DNA of 64,000 nucleotides from Aplectana chamaeleonis (Eukaryota > Nematoda > Chromadorea > Rhabditida > Cosmocercidae). Position 1 is the first letter of the stretch. Each line of letters starts with the position of its first letter. The DNA lies in NCBI GenBank assembly GCA_029168955.1, contig JAPDOI010000021.1, positions 2,406,501 through 2,470,500 on the forward strand. The letters run 5' to 3'. Below the pieces are notes generated by a model that was not told where the DNA came from, did not search any database, and saw nothing but the letters and a program-made list of their open reading frames with translations. Shown piece after piece: positions 54,346 through 64,000 of this stretch. The translations under genes and the position numbers were made by a program.

Positions 54346-56716
54346 CAGGGGTGTGCGGCATTTGCCGTTTGCCGATTGCCGTTTGCCGTTTGCCGGCCAT
54401 TTTTGGGGTTTGCCGTTGCCGTTTGCCGAAATTTTCGCTTAAAACCGGCAAATTTTCGGCAAAAATGCGTCAAAACAACAGAGCCTGGTGTGCGCGCTCA
54501 CCTCAGTTTCTGTATTGGTCAGCGATTCGAAGCTGCAGCAATTTTTTTTTGGCTAGTGTGTGCAGTTCCAACTCATGTAATGGGTAATTTCACCCAATTA
54601 TCCTTTAACTAATGCAGATATTTCGACTTGGTTATCGGAGGATTTCGTTTAGGTTCTAAGATGGGAGCTTCCAAATGTCTCTTTTTATCATGAAACTTTT
54701 AACCCCTTAGAAATGCCGAAATCGCAAAAAAGCTTTTCCAGACGCATACCATTTCCTGCAAGTTCCGAAATGGCAGAAACAAATGGTACAAAAGTTTTGG
54801 TGTGAAAGCATCTTTATTTAGACAAATGAACCACTTGAGAACTCGTGTAAATAGGCCCGCTTATCGTCGGTTGCTTGGCTGATGGTAATAAATGGGACAG
54901 GAAAATGATCAATTCCGCAATTACTCTGTCCGGCTTTTTAAAAACCGAACAATGTTCACAACGGTCATTAAATGCAATGTTTAATTATATTTTCGATGTC
55001 AAGATCATTATCTGAAACGAAAGGTCGACGGTGCTGTCACAGCGAGGGGGTGGAGGCACTTGGCCACGCCCATTTTACTGCTAAGCAACTGCTCTACTAA
55101 TTCTCGAGTGGGAGGAAAACCCTGGGGCGGCATGCACGTACGCGGCGGGTTAGGTTGGTGTTAGGCAGGGTTTGGGGCGTCGGCGCGTTTGATGATAGCA
55201 GCGCGAGGGCTGAAAGGGGTTAGGCTAGCACTGAAATATCGTTCCTTCGCAAACCTTACCTAGGAAGCTGGGGCAGCCGAAACCCCTTGAGACACCAACT
55301 ATTGATTATATCCAGCACTCGCACAGCAATCATCAAACGCGCCGAGGCCCCAAACCCTGCCTAACCTCAACCCAACCCGCCGCGTACGTGCATGCCGCAC
55401 CTGGATTGGTTCTCAAATTGCGCGGCGGCGCGAAAAAATGGGCATGTTCAAGTGGAATGGCTAATTGCCCCCCTCCTCGCTGCGATAGCACCGGTAGACT
55501 TCTTGGCAGAGCTGAATTTGTTATGAAATGGTGTAGAGTTGAAAAAAAAACGAAAAATCGTCGGAGGCAACGATTGAAACCGCCTTCAAAAATTTCACCT
55601 GAAATAAAATGTCCGAGGCCCAATGCAACAACAGTGTCGTAAACCGGCTCAAAACGAGCAGTCAATTGCAATATAAGGCCTAGAAACTTGAATGTGGTGT
55701 GCTCGCACCACCCACTTCCTCGGTAGCCACAGGGGAAGTGGGTGGGGCAAGCACACCGCAATTATGTTTTGGGGCTGTATAGAGTGATTTATCCTTTGTT
55801 TTTTAGCCGACATTGTTGTTGTACTGGGCCTCGTGCAGCCTTTTGGGTTAATACACAGAATGGGAAACGCCCAAGAGCAGTCGGTTGGCTAAACGCACCC
55901 TGCGCGGCGCTCCAGCGACGACGTGGGCGTACCGACTTTCTGTCGCGCGCGTCGCATGTACCAGTCGAATTGTCACTAGGTTCCTCTCATTCTGTGTATT
56001 CGATCGAGATGCTACTCAAAGCTGTTGACTCCCGCTGAAAATTCGAAGGCTGCTTTTATCGTGTGCATTGCATTAATTTAAAGCAGTCTCACTCCACTCC
56101 TGTAGCTTCAAAAGGGAAACAATTCGAGCGTAATTTCAGATGAGCGAAGTAAGGAACCCTGAGTCTACTACTTGTTACTAACACTAAAGGTTGCGAGTGA
56201 CTTCGTCATAAACTAGACCGCGCGCTGCTGATCGCGGTATGGACTGCGTTTCCCCGAAAATGTCGACCAATCAACGCATATTCATCCATCTATTCCCACC
56301 TGATTGTGGTACCGGTATCGGCCACAGTCTTTGGGTTGGCGCACACTCCCATCGTACCAAGCTTGCTTACGGCTTGCTGCACGTCCCCGGATCCACTAGG
56401 CTGGGTCGCGCAATCAAACGGCCTCGTTGAACTTGATAGAGGCTCTTATACTCTACTGTAATTCTCTGATCACCTGAGGCTTTCAAGTAGCTTTCGATAT
56501 ATGGGACTTTCCCTTCCTGTAAAGGCTAGTTAAGCGCCAGATACATACTAACCGGCAGATATTGCATGGTTCACCACACCACTAATAAGTGTGGGTGTAT
56601 CATAGCACAGAACAGCTTTTGCCGTTTGCCATTTTGCCGTTTGCCGGCCATTTTTGGGGTTTGCCGTTGCCGTTGCCGTTTGCCGAAATTTCAAATTTCT
56701 TTGCCGCACACCCCTG
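54346..56716 (+). mobile_element. hAT-type element, CAGGGGTGTGCGGCA family, copy 1
   Basis: CAGGGGTGTGCGGCA at 54,346 and TGCCGCACACCCCTG ending 56,716 are inverted; ATCGACAT flanks both ends (54,338-54,345, 56,717-56,724), a perfect 8-bp duplication. Subterminal DNA on both sides is a run of TTTGCCG/TTGCCG hexamers around GGCCATTTTTGGGGTTTGCC. The 2,371-bp body has ORFs up to 142 codons but no recognised transposase. A 273-bp palindrome (55,127-55,399) of the GGGGCGGCATGCA family is nested. Confidence 0.9.
55127..55399. mobile_element. palindromic MITE, GGCGGCATGCACGTACGC
   Basis: GCGGCATGCACGTACGCGGC at 55,128 is inverted to GCCGCGTACGTGCATGCCGC at 55,379-55,398, with GGTTAGG..AGGCAGGGTTTGGGG in both arms. 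Confidence 0.85.
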
Positions 56717-56724
56717 ATCGACAT

Positions 56725-56934
56725 CCCCCCACCATCCTCACGCCAGTAGCCATCGATCCGCCCACCGGTAGGCAGCGAACTGCCCGCCAGTTACCATCGA
56801 TCCACCCTCCAGTTATCAGAAGTCTACCCATTTGGAGCCCTTCTCCTCTCGCTAGCGATAAACTGGTATTGGAAATGTTGGGCTGTGAAGATATTACTAG
56901 GTCAAGCACATTATTACCGTGAGCGGGTTGCGAC
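56725..56934 (-). pseudogene. jockey/CR1-type LINE endonuclease, distal piece
   Basis: On the - strand the frame reads AHGNNVLDLVISSQPN then ISNTSLSL, the NVLDLV.S..P..I.N block of CR1/jockey endonucleases. It stands just left of the outer hAT-type insertion. The proximal piece is at 63,720-64,000. Confidence 0.65.
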
Positions 56935-57896
56935 CAGGAGTGTGCGGCAAAGGAATTAAAAATTTCGGCAAACGGCAACGGCAAACCCCAAATAATCCTT
57001 GCAAACGGAAAAACCTGCTTTGTGATATAATACACCAACATTTGCTTAATCTGCCAGTTACTGTGTACCTGGCGTTTCACTAACCTTTACAGGAGAACAA
57101 GAATCTCACATATCAAAAGCTACTTGAAAGCCTCAGGTGACCAGAGAAAGCCAGTAGCGCTGCCCAGAAAGTGATCTGTATAGGAGTCACTGTCAAATTC
57201 AACAAGGCCGTTAGCTTATTCCTCGCCGGAGATAACTCTGTAAATTCCTTCCCACTAATTGGAGTTTCCGTACAAATCTATGCTAGAGATCCAAAGGATG
57301 CGGCGTCCTCTTTAGAGGTACAAAGTGTGATAGACCCGCAACCAGGGGAAGTGCAGCATACCGTGAGGAAGCTTGAGGCGGTGGGAGTGTGCGCCGACCA
57401 GGGGTGTGCGGCAACTGCCTTTTGCCGATTGCCGTTTGCCGGCCATTTTTGGGATTTGCCGTTGCCGTTTGCAGAAATTTTTGCTTAAAACGGCTAATTT
57501 CCGGCAAAAATATGTTAATACAACAAGGTTTGCCCTCACCACAATTTCTGTGTTGGTCAGCGACCCGAAGCTGCAACAAATAATTGTTTGGACTAGTTCC
57601 AGTTACTAGTTCCAGTTAATGCAGTGTATCATTGCATCCACTAAATCGGAAAGAAAAGAAAATATTAGGTTGAAGCGGAAGTTTCTTGCTACTTGGCTTC
57701 GACGATTTCTGAACCATTCAGCGTTAGCCCTTCGGCAATATACCGGCCAAAAGCACCTTCTCTTCTCTATTTAACGCTGCCTTCCACTTGGGCCCACGCC
57801 TGTTTTTTTGTAAAATATGTATATGCGATATTCAGTGGTAATCTTCCGTACTGAGCATCTTTGAGTGCTTCTATTTACATTGACGTAAACCAGCAA

Positions 57897-58382
57897 ACCT
57901 GCCAGAGTTGACAGCATATTTAAGCCACCTTAGAACTAGATAATAGCGTTTACGAAAAATTTCGAGGATGCATATTATTGATTTTTAGCGGATTTTTGTA
58001 ATTCTGCAATTTCGGTTTCTCCTGGCTTATCCGAGAAGTAACAACCTGGAAGCTTTAAAGTTGAGTACAATGGCAAAGTCGACACTCAATGGTATTTTTT
58101 CTTGTCATCAAGCGCTTTTTCGAAAATCAATGAAAATGGCGAAAATCAAATTTTCAAAAAAGCAATAGACAATTCACAAAAAAAAACTGCTGAGTAGAGA
58201 CTTGGCCATAATACTCAACTTGGCAGCTCCGAGGCCGAAACTCCTCGCATAAGCCAGAAAAGACCAAAGTTGCAGAATCACAAAATTCGCAAAAATCAAT
58301 AGTTACGCTCCGTCGAAAATTTCCACAAACGCTATCATCTAGTTCAAAGGTGACACAATAATCCTGTCAACTCTGTCAGGTT
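57897..58382. mobile_element. inverted-repeat element inside hAT copy 3
   Basis: ACCTGCCAGAGTTGACAG at 57,897 is inverted to CTGTCAACTCTGTCAGGT at 58,382; arms of about 175 bp share AACTAGATAATAGCGTTT and CTGGCTTAT. Non-coding. Confidence 0.8.
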
Positions 58383-58435
58383 CCATGGTCTACCTCAAGT
58401 TGGTGGACTCCACTCCTGTAGACAGGAGGAGAAAT

Positions 58436-59943
58436 GCCGAACCGGACACAAAACGGGTTTTAGCAGCCGGGATTCTGTGTTACCGTAACCGCATTCGACG
58501 TGGAGCACGTTATCGTATCATCGAGCCCCAGCGTGACACCTAAGTGGTATTTGAGGCTGAGATCAGCCACGGGGAGTAGTTTTGTTTTGAAACTGAGCGT
58601 AATTATCATGTACTTCGAATGCTTAGGTATTTATAACGCATTTCAGTGTTTTTCTTGTGCACCTCTCACTCAAAAGTCTGTGTTCTCTCGGATCGCTTAC
58701 CGGCCCACATGTTTCTTATTTTCTGAAAGTCCATCTCGTCAGCTACTGATTGTTGGACCCAAGATAGAGATAGGTGAGAATGTTTAGACAAAAAGTTGAT
58801 ATTTCTCAGCAGTAATGGTAGGCACGATCCCGGACTATTTATCACGAAAATTCAAACAATAATTGCCTTCCCAAAAATCCGAGTGCGTGTAACACTAGAA
58901 ATCAATCAGTCAAAAAATGAGCTGGCCGGAAAAATTTCGCAGTCGTTTTTCTATCGCAAACTAATTTTTTTAGACAAAGGCCCAGCCAGATAAGGTGATA
59001 AAGCGCAGCTGCACACGGACGACGGAACTTATAGGCAAATGTGGGAAGGTGAACATTCCAATCAAGCGGACATATGCCCAGGCATTCGCTATTGTGGTGA
59101 GAACTCGATATTAGAAAAGCACTTTCTTGTGATGAGATACCTATGTATGCGGTCGTGAATGGGTTAATCGTAGTAGACGTATGTACCATTTTTCTGACAT
59201 GATGCAGTTCTTGTTCAGTCACGAAGGATGGAAAGTAGTGACGAGCGGAAAAAAATCCTCGTAGTATTGACATGTTTAAAGCAACTGCGTTTACATGAAA
59301 GAAAAAAATCAGTCATATCTATGTATGTGTTTATTAAGGTGTACCGAGATATAGCACATAGATATCGTGAGAAACAGACCAAGTCGGAAAGCAATCGACA
59401 GCATAACTTCAGATAACTGTCATACTCAAAAAAAAACTCTTCCAGGTCAGATTATTCATATTTATTGAGAGCGCAAACTGTGAGCGCGTCAAGCACTTTA
59501 TTTAAGCCTTGCTGGCAATTTAGGCGAGCAAGTCGACATCACGGGGCGAGTATCCGTATTCGTTCTCATATCAGGAACTTCTCATTATTGGGAGATCATT
59601 CGAAAAATCTGTCAATTTTCGCTATGTTGCAACGATCCGATCTTACATACAGAAAATAGTAATTCATCTTCTTCTAAAAGTTCTAAAAGAACACAGACTT
59701 TTAAGTGAAGAGAGACAAGCAAGAAAAACACTGGAATGCGTTATAAATACCTAAGCATTTATGTACATTATATATGCCCTCAGTTTTAGAACGAAAACAC
59801 TCCGCGTGGCTGATCTCAGCCTCAAATACCACTTACATAGGTGTGACGTTGCCGCTCGATGATACGATAGCGCGCTCCACGGCGAATGCGGTTACGGTAG
59901 CACAGAATCCCGGCTACTAAAATCCTTTTTGTGAACCGGACAT
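58436..59943. mobile_element. inverted-repeat element, 190-bp arms
   Basis: AACCGGACACAAAACGG..AGCCGGGATTCTGTG at 58,440 is inverted to CACAGAATCCCGGCTAC..GTGAACCGGACAT at 59,940; arms include GGTATTTGAGGCTGAGATCAG and CTTAGGTATTTATAACGCATT. The 1.1-kb centre has only short ORFs. Confidence 0.8.
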
Positions 59944-60191
59944 ATTGCCAGTGCGGTATGATACCATAGCATTAGCCATTAAATCGACGTGATCAACGGT
60001 TGGGTTGGTCATATCAAGGTGTATCGGGTATTTATGGGGATGGAAATCATTTTTAACTTTATTGGGCGGTTGCACCGTCACTAAAGGGAGGAAAACCCCG
60101 TAGCTGTCGGCTGATGGTTGGTATGAACAACCCACTCGTTGGTCACGTCGAAGCAATGGCTAATGCCATGGTATCATACCGCACTGGCAAT
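59943..60191. mobile_element. MITE with 37-bp TIRs
   Basis: ATTGCCAGTGCGGTATGATA.. (59,943-59,979) is inverted at 60,155-60,191 with one mismatch. The body contains AGTGGGTTGTT-like inverted segments and no gene. Confidence 0.85.
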
Positions 60192-60197
60192 AACCAC

Positions 60198-60671
60198 TTA
60201 AAGGCAGCATACACGCTCGTAAATGTGATTGAGATAACTACGAAAATAGAATGGTATGTCTCAGATTACAACGCTTACGTATTTTGAAGCGTCAAAAACG
60301 ACCCATAATGCCGTTACAGGAGTAACAAGTTTGGCCCCGCCCGTATTTTCACGCCCCTGTAAATGCCATTTTCCTGCAACGCAAGGTTGCTGGGCCATCT
60401 TCGCCGTAGGGACTGTGGTGGACTGCCTAACAAGTGAACCACACACATCACTGATGGCGAAGATGAAACAGCAACCCTGCGTTGGAGGAAAAGGGCAAAT
60501 ACGGGGGGGGGGCGTGAAAAAAAAAACGGGCGGGGCTAAACTTGCTACTCCTGTAACGGCATTGTGGGTCGTTTTTGTCGCTTCAAAATGCGTAGGCATT
60601 ATGCTGTAGGTCATACGATTCGATTCACATTGTTATCCAACCACGTTTACGAGCGTGTTTGCTGCCCTTAA
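60198..60671. mobile_element. TTAA element, AGGCAGCATACACGCTC family, copy c
   Basis: TTAA (60,198) then AGGCAGCATACACGCTCGTA, ending TACGAGCGTGTTTGCTGCCC-TTAA (60,668-60,671). The core is a near-perfect palindrome (CATAATGCCGTTACAGGAGT / ACTCCTGTAACGGCATTGTG); mirrored 117-codon ORFs at 60,256-60,614 follow from that. Confidence 0.9.
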
Positions 60672-61441
60672 GCGTGTTTTCAAGTGAGTAAATTAAAGAT
60701 ACCTGGGCCTTCTAATTGCTACTAACAGTAAGAATTGTGAGCAAACTCCGGTGATAGCCTAAAACGTGCGTTGTTGATCGTGGTTTTGACTGTGTTTCTT
60801 CATAAGTGCTGAGGAATCTTCGCAAAATCATTCATCTATTTGCACCTGAATGTGGTATCGGTATTGGCCAGTCTTTCGGTTAGTGCACACTCCCACCGCA
60901 CCAAGGTTTGCCGCATGTTCCCGGATCGACTAGGCTGGGTCGTGCTGGCCTCAACCCTTATCACATTAAATCCTTTGCGGGTCTGTCACACTTCGCACTG
61001 CTCAAAAAGACACCCATCTTTCCGATCTCATGCATTAATTTGCATATCTCCGGCGAGGAATAGGCTAATGGCCTTGTTGAACGCGATAGTGACTCCTATA
61101 CTGATCACATACACAACATCGCTACTGGCGTTATCTGATCACCTTAGGCTTTCAATTAGCTTTTCATATGAGGGATTTTTTTTCTGCAAGGGCTAGTAAA
61201 ATGCCAGATACATAATAATTGGCATATGATGAAATACCATACGACTAAACACAGGTTGGTGTATTATAGCACAAAAGAGAATTTGCCGTTTGCCGGCCAT
61301 TTTTGGGGTTTGCCGTTGCCGTTCGCCGAAATTTTAAATTCCTTTGCCGCACACCCCTGGCGCCCACCCAAAGAGTGTGGCCGATACCGGCACCTTATTA
61401 AGGTGCGAATATATGGATGAATACGTGATGATTCGTCTACA

Positions 61442-61890
61442 TTAAAGGCAGCATACACGCTCGAAAACATGGTTGGGGTAACAATGTAAATCGAACGGTA
61501 TGGCGCACAACATGATGCGTACAAATTTTGAAGCGTCAAAAACGACCCACAATGCTGTTACAGAAGAAGCAAGTTTCGCCCCGCCCGTATTTTCACGCCC
61601 CTTGTATTTGCCCTTTTCCTCCAGCGCTGGGTCGCTGTGTCCTCTTCGCCGTCAGTTACGTGTGTGGTCCACTTCTTAGGCAATCTACCAATAGTACTGA
61701 CGGTGAATATGACCCAGAAACCTTGCGTTGCAGGAAAAGGGCAAATACAGGGGGTGGGAAAATACGGGCGGGGTCAAACTTGCTACTCCTGTAACAGCAT
61801 TCAAAATGCGTAGGCGTTGTAGTCTGATCCATACCATTCTACTTCCGTAGTAATCTCGATCATGTTTACGAGCGTGTATGCTGCCTTTAA
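61442..61890. mobile_element. TTAA element, AGGCAGCATACACGCTC family, copy d
   Basis: TTAA (61,442) then AGGCAGCATACACGCTCGAA, ending TACGAGCGTGTATGCTGCCT-TTAA (61,887-61,890). Same palindromic core as copy c. Confidence 0.9.
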
Positions 61891-62011
61891 TGGCGAAAGA
61901 CAGTCTACACAGCAAATAAGCAGCGCGCGATTTAAATGCCACTCACAATTTTTATTGTAAATGGCGAGTAGTACGCTCAGAATTCTTCATTTCGCTCACT
62001 TGAACATACGC

Positions 62012-62045
62012 TTAAAGGCAGTGCCCACGATAAGTTCCGTCCTCA
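62012..62045. mobile_element. single TTAA-family end
   Basis: TTAA-AGGCAGTGCCCACGATAAGT is a left end of the AGGCAGTG family without a matching right end before 62,417. Confidence 0.5.
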
Positions 62046-62416
62046 ATTTTTGGCCGGAAATCGAAAGTTCAGGGTTTCATTGGAACACTGGGGTCGAAAG
62101 AAAAGTCCGCTAGCCCTTCCGCTCGCGGTCGAGTTTTCCGAGGAACAGTTTGGTCCGCTTCTACATTAGTATTGGAGCGCGAGCGCTGCTGAGTTTTAGC
62201 AATGGGGTGCACATCGTCGCTGGAGCCCTGTGTGCAGTGCATTTAGCCAGCCGGACTGCTATTGGGCGCTTCCCATTCTGTGTAGTCAGCCTACAAGCCG
62301 GCACGAGGCTCATTACAACAATAATGTTGGGTAAAAACGGGCAATAAATCGCCCTATACGATCCCAAAACTTGGATTTGGCGTGCCCGCCCCACTCACTT
62401 CCCCTGTGGCTGCCGA

Positions 62417-62971
62417 TTAAAGGCAGTGGTCGCGATCAAATATGCTTGTCGTCTTTTTCTCTCCAAATCCTTTCCTGGGTCTCGAGTAGTAGGACCTATA
62501 AGAAAAAATCGCGAAAAACCACTGTTTTGGGCCGAATTTGAAACCTGAACTTTCTTGTCTTTTGATGGTGGACGAGCCCTCTCCACATCATCGGCATCGA
62601 TGACCTCTTATATCAAGAACATCAGCTAGCTTGAAATTGAATGTCAATCAATGAACCTTCGAATTTATGTACACATCTAGTCAAAAACATTGACTGAAGT
62701 GATGCTTTCATTATTCAACTGTTTTTATTCGTTAAATTTGCATTTATTTCGTCCTCTGAATGTCGATGATTTTCGACTGCTCGGCATGAGACTGCGATCT
62801 GTTTCGTCATCGCTGTGCACGTGTGCACGAACTAGCTTCTTTGGGCCCTAGAAGCTCTATTTTTAGACCGTTTTTCACCGCGCTACCTTCATAGTTTTTC
62901 AGCTGTTTTTGATCTATACTGATTTTTGTAGTTTTTTCGATAACGTTTTTCATCGTGACCACTGCCTTTAA
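62417..62971. mobile_element. TTAA element, AGGCAGTGGTCGCGATC family
   Basis: TTAA (62,417) then AGGCAGTGGTCGCGATC, ending CATCGTGACCACTGCCT-TTAA (62,968-62,971). It interrupts the CACTTCCCCTGTGGCTGCCG block that is continuous near 55,725 in hAT copy 1. Confidence 0.85.
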
Positions 62972-63719
62972 GTGGGTGGGGCGAGCACATCACGTTCAAG
63001 TGTCTGGGCCGTGTATTGCTATTGAATGCTCGTTTTAGGCCGGTTTTGTAAAGGGCCTTGCACCCATTGGTTTCTGATCAAAAGTTGTGAAACGGTTTCA
63101 ATCGTTGCCTTTAGAGATTTTTCGTTTTTTTTTATTTGCACGATTTCTTAACAAACCCAGTTCTACCAGGGAGTCAACCCTTCGTTTCAGCTAATGATTT
63201 TAAAATTGAAAACATTATTGACCACCGCTGTGAACATTGTTCAATTTTCAAAAAACCGGACACAGTAAAAAAACCGGACACAGAATTGATCAACTTCCTG
63301 TCCTAAAATGGCCATCAGCTCAATAAGCGGACCGATCTACTCGAGTTCTCAACTGGTTCATACGTCTAAAAAGGATGGTCTTACGCTTCACTATTGATAC
63401 CCCTTTGTTTTTAACATTGGAACTTGCAGTAATTGGTATGTTTCAGCAAGAGGGATTCTGCAATTTTGTTGTTTCTAAGGAGTTTAAAATCTGATGATTA
63501 GAGAAAGACACTTGGGGACTCCCAAACAACTTAGAACTTGACCGAATTCCTCGTATTACCTAGTAAAAATAAACAACTGTAAGGGCAAACCCTGTGGTTT
63601 TAACGAACATTTGCCGAATTTCTGCCGTTTCAAGCAAAAACTCCGGCAAACGGCAACGGCAAATCCCAAAAATAGCCGGCAAACAGCAATCGACAAACGG
63701 CAATTGCCGCACACCCCTG

Positions 63720-64000
63720 GTTGCGACACATATTGTTTGAAGCCACCTACTCCAAAACAAAGTCTAGAGACGGTTTGGATGTAACCTTGAGGGCACAGTT
63801 GTTTGTCCAATCCATTTGTAAGTTGAAATCACCCAAAAGTACACTGCTTGTCCGAAAAGAGGAGAGATATGGAAAAACTTTAATGAGTGCTTCGTCGTTG
63901 CATTTCGTAGAGTTTGGAGGGCGGTAAACAGTAATGAGACGAGTATGGGATCTTTTCGCTAGGAAAAAAATTTCGATGGAGAGGACGTCAGCTTTAAGGG
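63720..64000 (-). pseudogene. jockey/CR1-type LINE endonuclease, proximal piece (runs off window)
   Basis: On the - strand the frame reads KADVLSIEIFFLAKRSHTRL then ITVYRPPNST and SVLLGDFNLQMDW. VYRPP and GDFN are the third and fourth motifs of LINE apurinic endonucleases, with Asp of GDFN a catalytic residue. The ORF degrades toward 63,720, where hAT copy 2 is inserted; NNVLDLV resumes at 56,930. The rest of the LINE lies beyond the window. Confidence 0.75.

Larger units (their letters stand above)
57399..61359 (+). mobile_element. hAT-type element, copy 3, nested in copy 2
   Basis: CAGGGGTGTGCGGCA at 57,399 pairs with TGCCGCACACCCCTG ending 61,359; flanks are GCGCCGAC and GCGCCCAC (7 of 8). 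Its right 650 bp (GTGAGCAAACTCC.. through GTGTATTATAGCACA) align to 56,160-56,600 of copy 1 in the same orientation. The middle is occupied by three inverted-repeat elements and a TTAA element. Confidence 0.85.
56935..63719 (-). mobile_element. hAT-type element, CAGGGGTGTGCGGCA family, copy 2 (outer)
   Basis: CAGGAGTGTGCGGCA at 56,935 pairs with TGCCGCACACCCCTG ending 63,719; GTTGCGAC flanks both ends (56,927-56,934, 63,720-63,727). Orientation is opposite to copy 1: 61,368-63,719 and 56,935-57,398 align to copy 1 in reverse (CTGCTATTGGGCGCTTCCC, GAACATTGTTC, CTGGCGTTTCACTAACC). Copy 3 is inserted at 57,399-61,359, and TTAA elements at 61,442 and 62,417. No transposase was recognised. Confidence 0.85.

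Noticed and set aside
55333..55761. 142-codon ORF in hAT copy 1 as transposase
   Set aside because: No hAT dimerisation or BED motifs, and it overlaps a nested palindrome.
60256..60614. Two mirrored 117-codon ORFs
   Set aside because: They are the two strands of a near-perfect palindrome within a TTAA element.
54349..63722. TTGCCG runs as an independent microsatellite
   Set aside because: They occur only next to CAGGGGTGTGCGG ends and in fixed arrangement, so they are subterminal parts of the hAT-type family.

Overview
The window looks like transposon-dense chromosomal DNA from an invertebrate animal, most likely a nematode. The evidence is a 59-base intron between two exons of a recognisable animal gene, RTE-type and CR1/jockey-type LINE fragments, and very many short DNA transposons. 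The species is not identifiable from what I can see; a strongylid or hookworm-like genome is an inference from the style of the repeats. No prokaryotic operon, rRNA, tRNA or CRISPR array was found.

Only one host gene is recognised with confidence: three exons of a TTC39-family (tetratricopeptide repeat protein 39) gene on the + strand at 43,258-46,197, with reading phase preserved across both splice junctions. Its 2.57-kb intron is almost wholly a chain of five short TTAA-flanked DNA elements joined end to end. Other exon-like ORFs that I cannot name lie at 19,690-19,857 (-), 20,102-20,335 (+) and 29,394-29,501 (+).

Layout. 2.5-5.8 kb: a decayed RTE LINE on the - strand. 6.2-13.9 kb: diverged arrays of a 42-bp satellite, the largest 3.4 kb long, mixed with foldback elements and with hairpin-ended elements. 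15.7-17.1 kb: a long inverted-repeat element carrying conserved TATA/initiator modules. 17.9-19.0 kb: TTAA elements. 23.3-28.7 kb: a head-to-head duplication of a GIY-YIG endonuclease fragment, one arm broken by a TIR element and by a CR1-like LINE that itself carries a palindromic MITE. 30.75-36.16 kb: a hAT-type element with a perfect 8-bp target duplication, filled with later insertions, one of which carries a 191-bp tandem array made from a protein-coding fragment. 36.6-38.3 and 43.4-45.9 kb: chains of TTAA elements. 46.66-51.54 kb: one 0.6-kb palindromic element expanded to 4.9 kb by nested insertions, including a fourth 42-bp array. 54.3-63.7 kb: three copies of another hAT-type family, two nested, sitting in a jockey/CR1 LINE fragment.

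The most interesting signals are: the dispersed 42-bp satellite in elements that seem to share the order array, microsatellite, terminal hairpin; the exon-derived 191-bp array; the TTAA chain filling an intron of TTC39; two conserved core-promoter modules on mobile DNA; and two hAT families with parallel terminal design (CAGGGRTGWGCGG followed by hexamer or pentamer runs).
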